This document shows positions 7,177 to 14,968 of a DNA stretch of 64,000 bases, piece by piece. The stretch's first letter is position 1; every line of letters starts with the position of its first letter. The position numbers and the translations under genes were made by a program. Below the pieces are notes generated by a model. That model ran no database searches, had not been told where the DNA came from, and worked only from the letters and a program-made list of their open reading frames with translations. The stretch comes from Pelagibius sp. Lineage in GTDB: Bacteria > Pseudomonadota > Alphaproteobacteria > Kiloniellales > Kiloniellaceae. The stretch lies in contig JANQMC010000082.1 in assembly GCA_028280305.1 (NCBI GenBank), positions 1 to 64,000 of the forward strand, written 5' to 3'.

Positions 7177-8793
7177 TCAACCCTCGCCCGCGACGAAGCT
7201 GATGGCCTGGCGGGCCGTGCGTTTGCTGTGCTTGCGCTTCAGGGGCTCGTGGAGGAAGCGGTTCACAGCGGCCAGCAGATCGGATACCCAGGGCGCTTCC
7301 GGGTCCGCCGCGATCTCCTCCCGCGCCGCCGTCAGCAGTTTCACAAGGTGCACCGAGACGATGTACTCGGTCTGGGCGTGGTCGAAGAGCCCGCGCATGT
7401 TCTCATCGAAAAAGGTGCCACTGTCGTCGACCCGCCAGGCGCTGGCGTCATAATCACGGTCGACGTAGGCGGCATTGCGGCCGATGAAACAGGCGATCTG
7501 CAGCAAGCCCTGAGGCCAAAGCCGAGGATGGCGGCTGCAAAGCACCCGCACCGCATTGCTGAAGGTCACGGCATGAGTGAAATCGAGCCAGCCGACGTTG
7601 TGGGAAACCGATTTGTCGGTGGCGTCCTGGATCGCGAGGTCAAACTGCAGGAAGTCCGCCACCGCCGCCCCCAGCAGCGCATCGTAGAGCGCCTTGATGT
7701 CGCCGCTGGAGCGCAGGGCGCGGTCCATCACCTTGGGCAGCGAGAGGCGGCGCAGGTCCTCGGGGGCAATCGGCTCCCCGCCCGCGCCGTCCCAACGCGC
7801 CAGGGCCGCGCCGTAGCTACGGAATTCCGGGATCAGGTCCTCCCGGGTCGCATAGACGAGAGAGCGCACAAGGGTGAGCAGCAGCGGTTCGGCACTGTCG
7901 GGGCCGAGGCGTTCGATCAACTGGCCGGTCTTGTAGACATAGATCGCCGCATGGCCGAAGTCCTGATAGTGGGCCAGCGCCGCTTCGGCCAGAGGTTCCT
8001 CCAGATCAGGATAACCCAATCCGGCAGCCAGGGCGCCGCGCAGCAGGGCCATGGCGGCGGTCTCGTCTTCCGCCTCGATGGCGGCGACGAGGGCGGCTGC
8101 GTCGTAGGGACGGCTTTCCGCCGGGAAGGGATAGGCCGGCTCCCGCAGAGAATCCCAGGCCAGGTGGCCGACGATCTCCAGCAGCGGCACCAGGCGCTCG
8201 CCTTCGTCAGCCGCCTTTTCCTCCCGCAGGGCCAACCAGTCGGGCGCCGCCGCATGGGCATGGGTGGTGCCGAACTCGAAGTGGGCCGCGGTCCAGCCGA
8301 CCGCCCCGCGCAGGGCATCCAGCGGGTCGCCGCCGGCCAGCTCCAGGCGCGCAATCTCCCGCGCCATGCGGTCGTACTCGTGACGGCGGAAGGACTGATG
8401 CAGGTTTTCCAGCGCCGCCGCCCGGCGTTCTTCAGCCGGCGGGTCGGTGATGTCGAGCCAGACTTCACCGTTGATAATCTCCACGGGATAGCGGCGCAGT
8501 TTGTCGCCGCCGACCAGGGTCTCGCCGCCTTCGAGATCGAATTTCCAGTTGTGCCAGTTGCAGGTCAGAACGCAGCCCCCGCCGTCCGCCCCCTGGGTCA
8601 GCTTGCCCTCCACCAACGGAAAACCTTCATGGGGGCAACGGTTGTTGCAGGCGTAGACAGCATCCTCGCTTGCGAAGACGACGATCTGCTTGCCGCCGCT
8701 CTTGACGACCTGACGGCCCTTTTCGCGTAAGGCTTCGAGGGAACCGACAAGCAACTTGTCACCGGCCCGAGGTTCGGCTGCCAAGGCGGTCAT
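7177..8793 (-). CDS. Rieske [2Fe-2S] protein with a long C-terminal domain of unknown function
   Basis: A 538-residue protein. The N-terminal ~115 residues are a Rieske ferredoxin domain with C53-P-H55 and C78-N-W-H81 ligands (RCPHEG and CNWHNWKF). The remaining ~420 residues are mostly helical (DALRGAVGWTAAHFEFGTTHAHAA, LAHYQDFGHAAIYVYKTG, SHNVGWLDFTHAVTFSNAV) and carry many His residues that could bind a metal. They lack the mononuclear-iron facial triad arrangement of ring-hydroxylating oxygenases, and I do not recognise the fold. The start at 8793 is supported by GAGGAG just upstream; earlier in-frame ATGs would run through the divergent regulator. It shares an operator region with the SufR-like regulator at 8890, so expression is probably Fe-S or redox responsive. 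Confidence 0.85.
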   Translation of the reverse strand: MTALAAEPRAGDKLLVGSLEALREKGRQVVKSGGKQIVVFASEDAVYACNNRCPHEGFPLVEGKLTQGADGGGCVLTCNWHNWKFDLEGGETLVGGDKLRRYPVEIINGEVWLDITDPPAEERRAAALENLHQSFRRHEYDRMAREIARLELAGGDPLDALRGAVGWTAAHFEFGTTHAHAAAPDWLALREEKAADEGERLVPLLEIVGHLAWDSLREPAYPFPAESRPYDAAALVAAIEAEDETAAMALLRGALAAGLGYPDLEEPLAEAALAHYQDFGHAAIYVYKTGQLIERLGPDSAEPLLLTLVRSLVYATREDLIPEFRSYGAALARWDGAGGEPIAPEDLRRLSLPKVMDRALRSSGDIKALYDALLGAAVADFLQFDLAIQDATDKSVSHNVGWLDFTHAVTFSNAVRVLCSRHPRLWPQGLLQIACFIGRNAAYVDRDYDASAWRVDDSGTFFDENMRGLFDHAQTEYIVSVHLVKLLTAAREEIAADPEAPWVSDLLAAVNRFLHEPLKRKHSKRTARQAISFVAGEG

Positions 8794-8818
8794 GGCTGTT
8801 CTCCTCATCCAATATTCG

Positions 8819-8878
8819 AAAGTTTTTTCTTGAGAAATACGATAGGACCGCCGCTTGCTTTTCTCAAGAAAAAACTTT
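8819..8878. promoter_or_regulatory. Divergent promoter with a perfect 19-bp inverted repeat (candidate operator)
   Basis: aaagttttttcttgagaaa (8819-8837) and its exact reverse complement (8860-8878) are separated by 22 bp, in the 96-bp gap between the Rieske gene and the SufR-like regulator. Each arm contains a shorter imperfect dyad TTCT-TG-AGAA, so each could bind one dimer near each promoter. The AT-rich arms stand out in GC-rich surroundings. A single factor, most simply the adjacent regulator, could repress both genes. Confidence 0.75.
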
Positions 8879-8889
8879 AGGTAATAAGA

Positions 8890-9552
8890 ATGCTGAAGAA
8901 AGTCGCAAGACCGGGCGAGAAGCGCAGCCGCCGCGCCCTCATCGATCATCTGAAACAGGACGGTCCCCAGGACGCCACCCAATTGGCCGAGCGCCTGGGC
9001 ATTTCCGCCATGGCGGTACGCCAGCATCTCTACGACCTGGAGGCCGAGGGCCTTGTGACTCATGAGGCCGAGGCACGGCCGCCCGGGTCGGCAAGAGGCC
9101 GTCCGGCCAAGCTCTGGGCCCTGACCAAGGCCGCCGACCGTTTCTTTCCCGACGGCCATGCCGATCTCACCGTCGGCCTCATCGACTCGATGAAGCAGGC
9201 CTTCGGCGCCAAGGGGCTGGAGAAGCTGCTGGCGGTGCGCGCCCGCGAGCAGGTCGAGGCCTACAAGGCCCGCATCGGCAAGCGCCGCAGCCTGCCGGCG
9301 AAGCTGCGCGCCCTGGCGGCGATCCGCAGCGAAGAAGGCTATATGGCCGAGGTGGAAAAAGCCGCCGGCGGTTATCTGCTGATCGAAAACCATTGCCCGG
9401 TCTGCTCGGCAGCCGCCGCCTGCACCAGCCTCTGCAGCAGCGAACTGGAAGTCTTTCAGCAGTCCCTGGGCGGCACGGTTGAGGTGAAACGCATCGATCA
9501 CATCCTCGCCGGCGCCCGGCGCTGTGCCTATCTGGTCACGCCGAAAGACTGA
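8890..9552 (+). CDS. SufR-like iron-sulfur-sensing winged-helix transcriptional regulator
   Basis: A 220-residue protein. Residues 12-80 form a winged helix (ALIDHLKQDGPQDATQLAERLG, then ISAMAVRQHLYDLEAEGLV, then GRPAKLWALT). The C-terminal domain holds C169, C172, C178, C182 and C212 in NHCPVCSAAAACTSLC and ARRCAYLV. The N-x-C-P ... C ... E ... F ... G-x-x-C-x-Y layout is that of SufR-type regulators, which bind a [4Fe-4S] or [2Fe-2S] cluster and repress Fe-S biogenesis genes when the cluster is loaded. Here the divergent target is a Rieske protein rather than suf genes. Autoregulation through the inverted repeat at 8819-8878 is inferred. A strong Shine-Dalgarno is lacking. Confidence 0.82.
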   Translation: MLKKVARPGEKRSRRALIDHLKQDGPQDATQLAERLGISAMAVRQHLYDLEAEGLVTHEAEARPPGSARGRPAKLWALTKAADRFFPDGHADLTVGLIDSMKQAFGAKGLEKLLAVRAREQVEAYKARIGKRRSLPAKLRALAAIRSEEGYMAEVEKAAGGYLLIENHCPVCSAAAACTSLCSSELEVFQQSLGGTVEVKRIDHILAGARRCAYLVTPKD

Positions 9553-9579
9553 CCCGTTAGATCATCAGCACTCCTGGCT

Positions 9580-9624
9580 TCATGCTTCGAGACAGCCGCT
9601 AGGCGGCTTCCTCAGCATGAGGGC
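9580..9624. repeat. CGAGAC/CTTCCTCAG dispersed repeat, copy 1
   Basis: cttcgagacagccgctaggcggcttcctcagcatgagg: a short palindrome (gccgctaggcggc) flanked by cgagac and cttcctcag. Related copies lie at about 41160-41280 and 42105-42205. Confidence 0.7.
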
Positions 9625-10162
9625 AAACAAGGCGTGGCGCCCGCTTGGTTTTTCGATAACCTGCGCTTCGGCCAACAAGGACGTCCTCGTGGATCATCTC
9701 CAGGAATTTCACCCCCGCCGCACTTTGTCGTTGCCCGTCGTGGAAGGCATCGGATGGCAGTTGAAGCAGTATGCCATCCTCGCCGACGGAAGGGATTTCG
9801 ACGACTGCATCGCAGCCGCAGCAGCAACTGAAGCACTCAAAAGACTGCCCGCCGCTGGCAGTCTAATTGACGGCGCTGGAAACCACGGTGTCGGCTTTCA
9901 GATCGTCCACTTTGCAGAGGTCGCCGTCGTATCCCCGGTATTCTACTGGCAGTGGGGCAGTGTTCTCGCAAGCATCGAGCAGATGCGCGCGCAGTGGGAA
10001 ACACCAAAGGATTTCGGCACCGGTGTGAAGGAGGTCGTGGGCTGCATCTGGGAAATGGAGGTTGTTTGCTTTGAGGTCGAGGCGTGGAAAACGACGCTGC
10101 TAACGGATGCAAGAACCCCGGAACAGAGACTTGCGCGCTATCTTGAACGGCGATTTGCGTAG
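9617..10162 (+). CDS. Hypothetical protein
   Basis: A 181-residue protein if translated from ATG 9617; the reading frame stays open upstream. The body (HLQEFHPRRTLSLPVVEGIGWQ, FYWQWGSVLASIEQMRAQW) and the tail TPEQRLARYLERRFA look like a real protein, and the frame has sensible codon use, but I recognise no domain. The ATG lies within a dispersed CGAGAC/CTTCCTCAG repeat, so the true start may be downstream, for example GTG 9690 (VDHLQEF). It follows the regulator on the same strand, about 60 bp after it, and converges on the uracil-DNA glycosylase gene. Confidence 0.55.
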   Translation: MRANKAWRPLGFSITCASANKDVLVDHLQEFHPRRTLSLPVVEGIGWQLKQYAILADGRDFDDCIAAAAATEALKRLPAAGSLIDGAGNHGVGFQIVHFAEVAVVSPVFYWQWGSVLASIEQMRAQWETPKDFGTGVKEVVGCIWEMEVVCFEVEAWKTTLLTDARTPEQRLARYLERRFA

Positions 10163-10170
10163 CGTCTGTC

Positions 10171-10794
10171 TCACGGCCGCGTCAGCCGCTTCACCCGCTT
10201 GCGCAGTTCGGGCAGCAGGTCTGTCTCGAACCAGGGGTTCTTCTTCAGCCAGGCGGTGTTGCGCCACGACGGATGCGGCAGCGGCAGGTAGTCCGGCAGA
10301 TAGTCGCGCCAGGCCCGCACCGTTTCGGTGAGATTCTTCTGCCGCCGCTTGCCGAGGTAATGGCCCTGGGCATAGAGACCGACCAGCAGTGTCAGCTTCA
10401 CCTTGGGCAGGGCCGCCAGCAGCGGTGGATGCCAGAGCGGCGCGCATTCCGGGCGCGGCGGCTTGTCGCCGCCCTTGGCATCGACGCCGGGATAACAGAA
10501 CCCCATGGGCACGATGGCGATCCGGCCCGCGTCGTAAAATCTTTCCTTGGGGATCGCCAGCCAGTCGCGCAGACGGTCGCCGGAACGGTCGTCCCAGGGC
10601 GTGCCGCTTTCGTGGACCCGGGTGCCCGGCGCCTGGCCGATGATCATCAGGCCGGCCCCGGGTTCGGCCCGCAGTACCGGGCGCGGCCCCAGGGGCAGAT
10701 GCTCGGCGCAGACCCGGCAGGCCCGGGCGGCGGCAAGGATTTCCTCCAGGCCAGGTCCCGATCCCTGTCTTTGGGGCGGCATCTTACCAGCCAT
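10171..10794 (-). CDS. Uracil-DNA glycosylase superfamily protein
   Basis: A 207-residue protein with the UDG-superfamily motif 1 (LMIIGQAPGTRVHESGTPWD) and motif 2 (PLPHPSWRN). The N-terminal RACRVCAEHLPLG resembles the cysteine-containing start of family-4-type enzymes, but with only a C-x-x-C. It belongs to the single-domain 'uracil-DNA glycosylase family' whose members are often uncharacterised, so removal of uracil or another damaged base is inferred. Its start overlaps the last 11 bp of the sirtuin gene, so the two are translationally coupled with the sirtuin upstream. Confidence 0.82.
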   Translation of the reverse strand: MAGKMPPQRQGSGPGLEEILAAARACRVCAEHLPLGPRPVLRAEPGAGLMIIGQAPGTRVHESGTPWDDRSGDRLRDWLAIPKERFYDAGRIAIVPMGFCYPGVDAKGGDKPPRPECAPLWHPPLLAALPKVKLTLLVGLYAQGHYLGKRRQKNLTETVRAWRDYLPDYLPLPHPSWRNTAWLKKNPWFETDLLPELRKRVKRLTRP

Positions 10795-11500
10795 CTTTCA
10801 GGACCTGTTCGACGAAGGCCGGCACCTCCTGCGTCGCCGGGCCGTAGCGGCGCTCGGCAAAAAAGGTCTGCCCTTCCGAGGGCTCAAGGTTCAGCTCCAG
10901 GGTGTGCGCCCGGCCGTTGCTGCGGGCCTGGGTGACGAAACCGGCGGCGGGATAGACATTGCCCGAGGTGCCGATGGAGACGAAGAGATCGCAGGCCGCC
11001 AGGGCATCGTAGATGCGCTCCATCTCCAGCGGCATTTCACCGAACCAGACGACATTGACCCGTAGCGTGCCCTCGACGCCGCAGGACGGGCAGAGACTGT
11101 CGATGGTCATGGCCTCGCGCCAGGGGCTGATGGCACCGCAGGCGAGACAGCGTGCCTTCAGCAACTCACCATGCATATGGATCAGCGCCGGCGAGCCCGC
11201 CCGCTCATGCAGGTCGTCGATGTTCTGGGTGACCAGCAACACCTCGCCCGGCCATTCCCGCTGCAGTCTGGCGATCGCCAGATGCGCGGCGTTGGGCGCC
11301 ACCGCCTGGTCCAACAGACCCTTGCGGCGATGATTGTAAAAAGCATGGACATGATCGGGATTGCGGGCAAAGGCCTCCGGCGTCGCAACGTCTTCGATGC
11401 GCACCCGCGCCCAGATTCCGTCCGGATCGCGGAAAGTATCGAGGCCTGATTCCTTGGATATGCCCGCCCCGGTCAGAATGACGATACGGCGGTCTTTCAT
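10784..11500 (-). CDS. cobB: NAD-dependent protein deacylase (sirtuin, CobB type)
   Basis: A 238-residue class III sirtuin. LTGAGISKESGLDTFRD binds NAD, TQNIDDLHERAG follows, and the catalytic His is in IHMHGEL. The zinc site is C-L-A-C ... C-P-S-C, and FVSIGTSGNVYPAAGF is present. The Y-N-H-R in HAFYNHRRKGLL is the Tyr-x-x-Arg pocket that, in SIRT5 and CobB, favours succinyl- and malonyl-lysine over acetyl-lysine. A gene for acetyl-CoA synthetase, the classic CobB substrate in other bacteria, is elsewhere in this window (39147-41090). It is probably the first gene of a two-gene unit with the overlapping UDG-family gene. Confidence 0.93.
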   Translation of the reverse strand: MKDRRIVILTGAGISKESGLDTFRDPDGIWARVRIEDVATPEAFARNPDHVHAFYNHRRKGLLDQAVAPNAAHLAIARLQREWPGEVLLVTQNIDDLHERAGSPALIHMHGELLKARCLACGAISPWREAMTIDSLCPSCGVEGTLRVNVVWFGEMPLEMERIYDALAACDLFVSIGTSGNVYPAAGFVTQARSNGRAHTLELNLEPSEGQTFFAERRYGPATQEVPAFVEQVLKDGW

Positions 11501-11623
11501 CTCAAAATAACTGCTTTCGCTTCCTGATCCCCAGTTCGAAGCGTCCAGGCGCCGCCAAGCGTCTCGGTTCTAAAACTGGCGTTTCTCTGAATTCTCGCGC
11601 AAGCTTGCTCACGCGCTAAGGCA

Positions 11624-12172
11624 ATGATAGATCAAAACCAGCGCCTGTGTTCCATTCATTCTTTTGTGAATAGACTTATTACACTCAAGGTCCTTGTCGT
11701 CTGCACCGGGAACATTTGCCGTTCGCCGACAGCCGAAGCCTTGCTGCGCCATCATCTCGAATCTTCCGGACTGGCGGACCGCATCATTCTCGATTCCGCC
11801 GGCCTGACGGGATACCACGTCGGGGATGCTCCTTCGCCCGAAGCGGTGCACTGCGCCGCCGCGCGCGGTTACGACCTTACGGGTCTGCGGGCCCGCAAAC
11901 TGACCCAAGGTGACTTCGCCGACTTCGACCTGATCCTGGCGATGGACAGAGGGCACATGCAGGAACTGGAGGCACTGTGCCCCCGGCAGTCGGCCTGCCG
12001 CCTCGCGCTCTTCCTGGAGGTTCTGCCGGAGGCAGGCGAAGAGGTCGCCGACCCCTATTACGGCACCCTGGCGGACTACGAGTCCATGCTGGACCTCATC
12101 GAAGCGGCCACCCCCGCCTGGATTAAGGCTTTCAAGCAGGACTACCTGGCTGGTCATGGACCCGATCACTAG
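11624..12172 (+). CDS. Low-molecular-weight protein tyrosine phosphatase family
   Basis: The signature VVCTGNICRSP carries the C-x5-R phosphatase loop, and the general-acid Asp is in ADPYYGT near the C-terminus. The family normally starts 2-4 residues before the first beta strand. The first ~18 residues from ATG 11624 are AT-rich and unconserved, so the start could be GTG 11666 (reading NRLITLKVLVV). It overlaps the fructosamine-kinase gene by 17 bp. LMW phosphatases paired with this kinase family are known in bacteria and are linked to handling sugar phosphates on glycated proteins rather than to tyrosine signalling. That role is the likely one here. Confidence 0.88.
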   Translation: MIDQNQRLCSIHSFVNRLITLKVLVVCTGNICRSPTAEALLRHHLESSGLADRIILDSAGLTGYHVGDAPSPEAVHCAAARGYDLTGLRARKLTQGDFADFDLILAMDRGHMQELEALCPRQSACRLALFLEVLPEAGEEVADPYYGTLADYESMLDLIEAATPAWIKAFKQDYLAGHGPDH

Positions 12173-13028
12173 CGGCGGCCGGCGGCCGCTGCAGCAGCTT
12201 CTCGCCGACACCCTCGGCCAAAGGCCCGAGGCCGTCACCCCTCTGCTCGGCGGCTGTGTGGCCGAGGTCTTCCGGGTGGATCTGGCTGGGGCCGAACCTC
12301 TGGTGGCCAAGGTTGCCCCGGAAGGCGGCCTCGCGATCGAGGGCTTCATGCTCGACTTCCTCGCGGCCAGGACCAGCCTGCCAGTGCCGCCGACACGCCA
12401 CGTCGCCGACCAGTTGCTGCTCATGGACTACATGGATCATGAAGCGGGCGCCGGCGACACGGCAGCGCAGGAAGACGCCGCCGAACGGCTGGCGGCGCTG
12501 CACGCCATCACGGCCCCGGCCTACGGCTTTGAGCGCGATACGGTGATCGGCGCCCTGCCGCAGCCCAATCCCTGGACCGAGAACTGGTGCGACTTCTACC
12601 GCGAGCAGCGCCTGCTGGTGATGGGCCGGATCGCCCGGGAGTCCGGCCGCCTGCCGGTGGAAATCCACCGCGAGCTGGAAGCCTTCTGCACCAGGCTGGA
12701 GCGCTTCATCGAGCAGCCGCCGCAGCCCGGGCTGGTGCACGGCGATGTCTGGTCCGGCAATGTTCTGCTGCGCCGCAGCAGCGTCGCCGCCTTCATCGAC
12801 CCGGCGCTCTACTTCGCCGATCCGGAGGTGGAAATCGCCTACATCGAGTTGCTCTCGACCTTCGGGCCCGCGTTCCACCGCCGCTATCAGGCACTGCGGC
12901 CGCCGCGGCCCGGCTACCGCGAAGCCCGCCGCGACATCTACAACCTGTTTCCTTTATTGGTGCACACGCAGATCTGTGGACCCCCCTATGCGCAAATGGT
13001 GCGGGACATCCTGACCCGCTACGCGTAG
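12156..13028 (+). CDS. Fructosamine/ribulosamine-3-kinase family protein
   Basis: A 290-residue kinase of the aminoglycoside-phosphotransferase fold. LVAKVAPEGGLAIEGFMLDFL holds the ATP-site Lys and a helix Glu, GLVHGDVWSGNVL is the catalytic Asp/Asn loop and AAFIDPALYFAD the metal-binding Asp. Family members phosphorylate ketoamine adducts on lysine (ribulosamines, erythrulosamines), which makes them unstable and frees the protein. It overlaps the upstream LMW phosphatase gene, forming a probable protein-deglycation pair, and is followed 9 bp later by a DMT transporter gene. The exact sugar is not predictable. Confidence 0.9.
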   Translation: MDPITSGGRRPLQQLLADTLGQRPEAVTPLLGGCVAEVFRVDLAGAEPLVAKVAPEGGLAIEGFMLDFLAARTSLPVPPTRHVADQLLLMDYMDHEAGAGDTAAQEDAAERLAALHAITAPAYGFERDTVIGALPQPNPWTENWCDFYREQRLLVMGRIARESGRLPVEIHRELEAFCTRLERFIEQPPQPGLVHGDVWSGNVLLRRSSVAAFIDPALYFADPEVEIAYIELLSTFGPAFHRRYQALRPPRPGYREARRDIYNLFPLLVHTQICGPPYAQMVRDILTRYA

Positions 13029-13037
13029 AGATGAAGC

Positions 13038-13967
13038 ATGAGCGACGAGGTTGCAAAACCCGCAGCCGGTGAGCGGATCGGTTTCGGCATCGCCTGTGCG
13101 CTGGTCGGGCTCTTCGGCATGGCGGTCATGGACGCCTGCGCCAAGTTCCTGGGCGAAGGCTATGCCGTGAGCCAGATCATCCTGGCCCGCAATTTCTTCG
13201 GCCTCATGACCATTCTTGCCTTCGTAGTCTTCAGCAGCGGCGGTCTTGCCAACCTGCGCCCGCGCCGCCCCGTTCTGCTGCTGGCCCGCGCCTGCGCCAA
13301 CCTGGGCGCCGCCTTTCTGTTTTTCACCGGCCTGCGCTACATGCCCCTGGCCGATGCCTTCGCCATCGCCTTCGCCGCCCCCCTGTTCATCACCGCGCTT
13401 TCGGTGCCGGTGCTGGGCGAGCATGTCGGCATCCGGCGCTGGGCGGCGGTGATCTTCGGCTTCCTGGGCGTGCTCGTCGTCGTGCAGCCCGGCACCTCGG
13501 CCTTTCGAATCGAGGCGCTGCTGCCGCTGGGGGCGGCGTTCTGTTACGCCATCGCCATGCTGATCGGGCGCAAGCAGACCCGCTTTCTCTCCACCTCGGC
13601 GATCCTGTTCTGGCCCAGCCTCATTGCCGTCACCGTAACGCTGGCGATGATGCCGGCCCAGTGGCAGACCCCGACCCTGCCCGACCTCGGGCTGTTCATC
13701 TTCATGGGGGTCATCGGCACGGCGGGCATGATGCTGATCACCCAGGGCTACCGCTTCGCCCCGGCAGCGGTGATCGCGCCCTTCGACTATTCGGTGCTGC
13801 TCTGGGGCGTCATCTTCGGCTGGGTCATCTGGCAGGACGTGCCGGGCGCCGAAGTCTGGATCGGCTCGGCCATGCTGATCGCCAGCGGCCTCTATATCCT
13901 CCACCGCGAAACGCGCAAGCCGAAGGAAACCGCACCGCCGGCAGGACCGATGGGCCCGACGTCCTAG
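13038..13967 (+). CDS. EamA/DMT family transporter
   Basis: A 309-residue inner-membrane protein with ten hydrophobic segments in two EamA repeats (IGFGIACALVGLFGMAVMDACAK; FLGVLVVVQPG; GYRFAPAAVIAPFDYSVLLWGVIFG). This layout is typical of drug/metabolite transporters that export amino acids, nucleosides or metabolites. It starts at ATG 13038, 9 bp after the fructosamine-kinase stop, so it is probably the third gene of that operon. Whether it exports a product of deglycation is speculation. The substrate is unknown. Confidence 0.88.
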   Translation: MSDEVAKPAAGERIGFGIACALVGLFGMAVMDACAKFLGEGYAVSQIILARNFFGLMTILAFVVFSSGGLANLRPRRPVLLLARACANLGAAFLFFTGLRYMPLADAFAIAFAAPLFITALSVPVLGEHVGIRRWAAVIFGFLGVLVVVQPGTSAFRIEALLPLGAAFCYAIAMLIGRKQTRFLSTSAILFWPSLIAVTVTLAMMPAQWQTPTLPDLGLFIFMGVIGTAGMMLITQGYRFAPAAVIAPFDYSVLLWGVIFGWVIWQDVPGAEVWIGSAMLIASGLYILHRETRKPKETAPPAGPMGPTS

Positions 13968-14042
13968 AGCAGATCCGGGCTTTATGGAATCGCCCTAGCA
14001 AACCACTTGGGAGCGATCCATCCAACCCGGTGAATCTGCTCT
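13966..14042. repeat. Palindromic intergenic element, agagcagat arms
   Basis: Outer arms agagcagatccggg (13966-13979) and cccggtgaatctgctct (14026-14042) are nearly complementary. It lies directly before the palindromic repeat at 14044-14118, between convergent genes, and could fold as a transcription-end hairpin for the DMT gene. Confidence 0.65.
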
Positions 14043-14043
14043 A

Positions 14044-14118
14044 ACCATTTGATGGCGATCGGATTCACATGTTTTGGCGCTACCACGAAGTGGTTCCGTC
14101 AAAACATGATCCGATCTA
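14044..14118 (-). repeat. Dispersed ~70-bp palindromic repeat, copy 1
   Basis: Reads, on the minus strand, tagatcggatcatgttttg ... ccacttcgtggt ... caaaacatgtgaatccgatc. A second copy at 62426-62499 differs at about four positions. It folds as an imperfect hairpin with a ccacttcgtgg tip. Its first three bases are the TAG stop codon of the nitrilase-family gene. Confidence 0.88.
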
Positions 14119-14958
14119 GTGCTTGCCGGCCGGCGTAGTAACACGCAGGTTTTCGTAGAGCCGGCCGCTTGACGCTTCAGAACGAAACGCGCGAATCCGG
14201 GCGTAGAGTGCATCCTTCTCAGGATCGTCAGCGATCGCGTTCACCGTAAAACCTTGGCGGTGAAGACGGCAGGCGGAACCGCGGCGGCCGGAACGTTTCA
14301 CCCAGTGACTGGCAAAGGCCTGCGCCGGGTTGCTGGCATTGGCGACCGAGATGAAGAGGCTGTTGGTGAAGGCATGGCCCTGCAGGGTCGGCGGAACGAC
14401 ATCACTGTGCAGGTGACGTCCGTCCAATCCTGCAGCGAAGGCCGAAAGAAAAACCAGGTCGACGCCGGCCTCGGCGTAGGCTTGCCAAAGCCCCGGGAAA
14501 GACCATTCCAGACAGACCAAAATACCGCAGCGCCGGCCGGCGATGTCGATCACCGCCGGAGCGCTGCCGGGGGTAAAATGGTCCAGCTCGCTCAGCGAAC
14601 AGCAACGCTTGTCATAGCGGATGGCCGGATCACCATGCGGCCCGACGACAAAAACAGAATTGTGGGGAAGCCAGGCTTCGTCGAAGCGGTGCGCCGCCCC
14701 GTAGACAACCCAGACCCCCAGATCGCGGCAAGTCTCGGCAAGCTGGTCGTGGACTGCTGCCAAGCCAGCCCAATCGTAGCCCGCCCATCGCTCCACCTTT
14801 TTGTCCAGATACCCCGACAGGGCACATTCCGGGAAATGCACCACCGCCGCATCCGCAGCCGCCCGGCGCATCAAGGCGATCATCCGACGAACGTTGGCCA
14901 CGGGATCGGCGGTGACGGCAAACTGCACCGTCGCGACGCTAAGGCGGGGTTGGCTCAT
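14116..14958 (-). CDS. Carbon-nitrogen hydrolase (nitrilase superfamily)
   Basis: A 280-residue protein with the family Glu-Lys-Cys triad: E44 in HFPECALSGY, K116 in RYDKRCCS and C148 in GILVCLEWSFPG. Superfamily members hydrolyse amides, nitriles or carbamoyl groups; the substrate is not predictable. ATG 14958 begins the typical first strand (LSVATVQFAV); the 14-residue upstream extension is not conserved. It lies 10 bp downstream of thpR on the same strand. Its TAG stop codon is the first three bases of a dispersed palindromic repeat. Unusually, two cysteines (CC) follow the catalytic Lys. Confidence 0.88.
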   Translation of the reverse strand: MSQPRLSVATVQFAVTADPVANVRRMIALMRRAAADAAVVHFPECALSGYLDKKVERWAGYDWAGLAAVHDQLAETCRDLGVWVVYGAAHRFDEAWLPHNSVFVVGPHGDPAIRYDKRCCSLSELDHFTPGSAPAVIDIAGRRCGILVCLEWSFPGLWQAYAEAGVDLVFLSAFAAGLDGRHLHSDVVPPTLQGHAFTNSLFISVANASNPAQAFASHWVKRSGRRGSACRLHRQGFTVNAIADDPEKDALYARIRAFRSEASSGRLYENLRVTTPAGKH

Positions 14959-14968
14959 GGCCTTGGAA

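Noticed and set aside
7141-8730. 529-residue plus-strand frame across the Rieske gene
   Set aside because: It is opposite the Rieske ligands and has no domain of its own; the Arg/Gly/Gln composition is that of a shadow.
8794-9501. N-terminal extension of the Rieske protein through the regulator gene
   Set aside because: It would overlap the whole SufR-like gene and the operator. The ATG at 8793 has a GAGGAG site.
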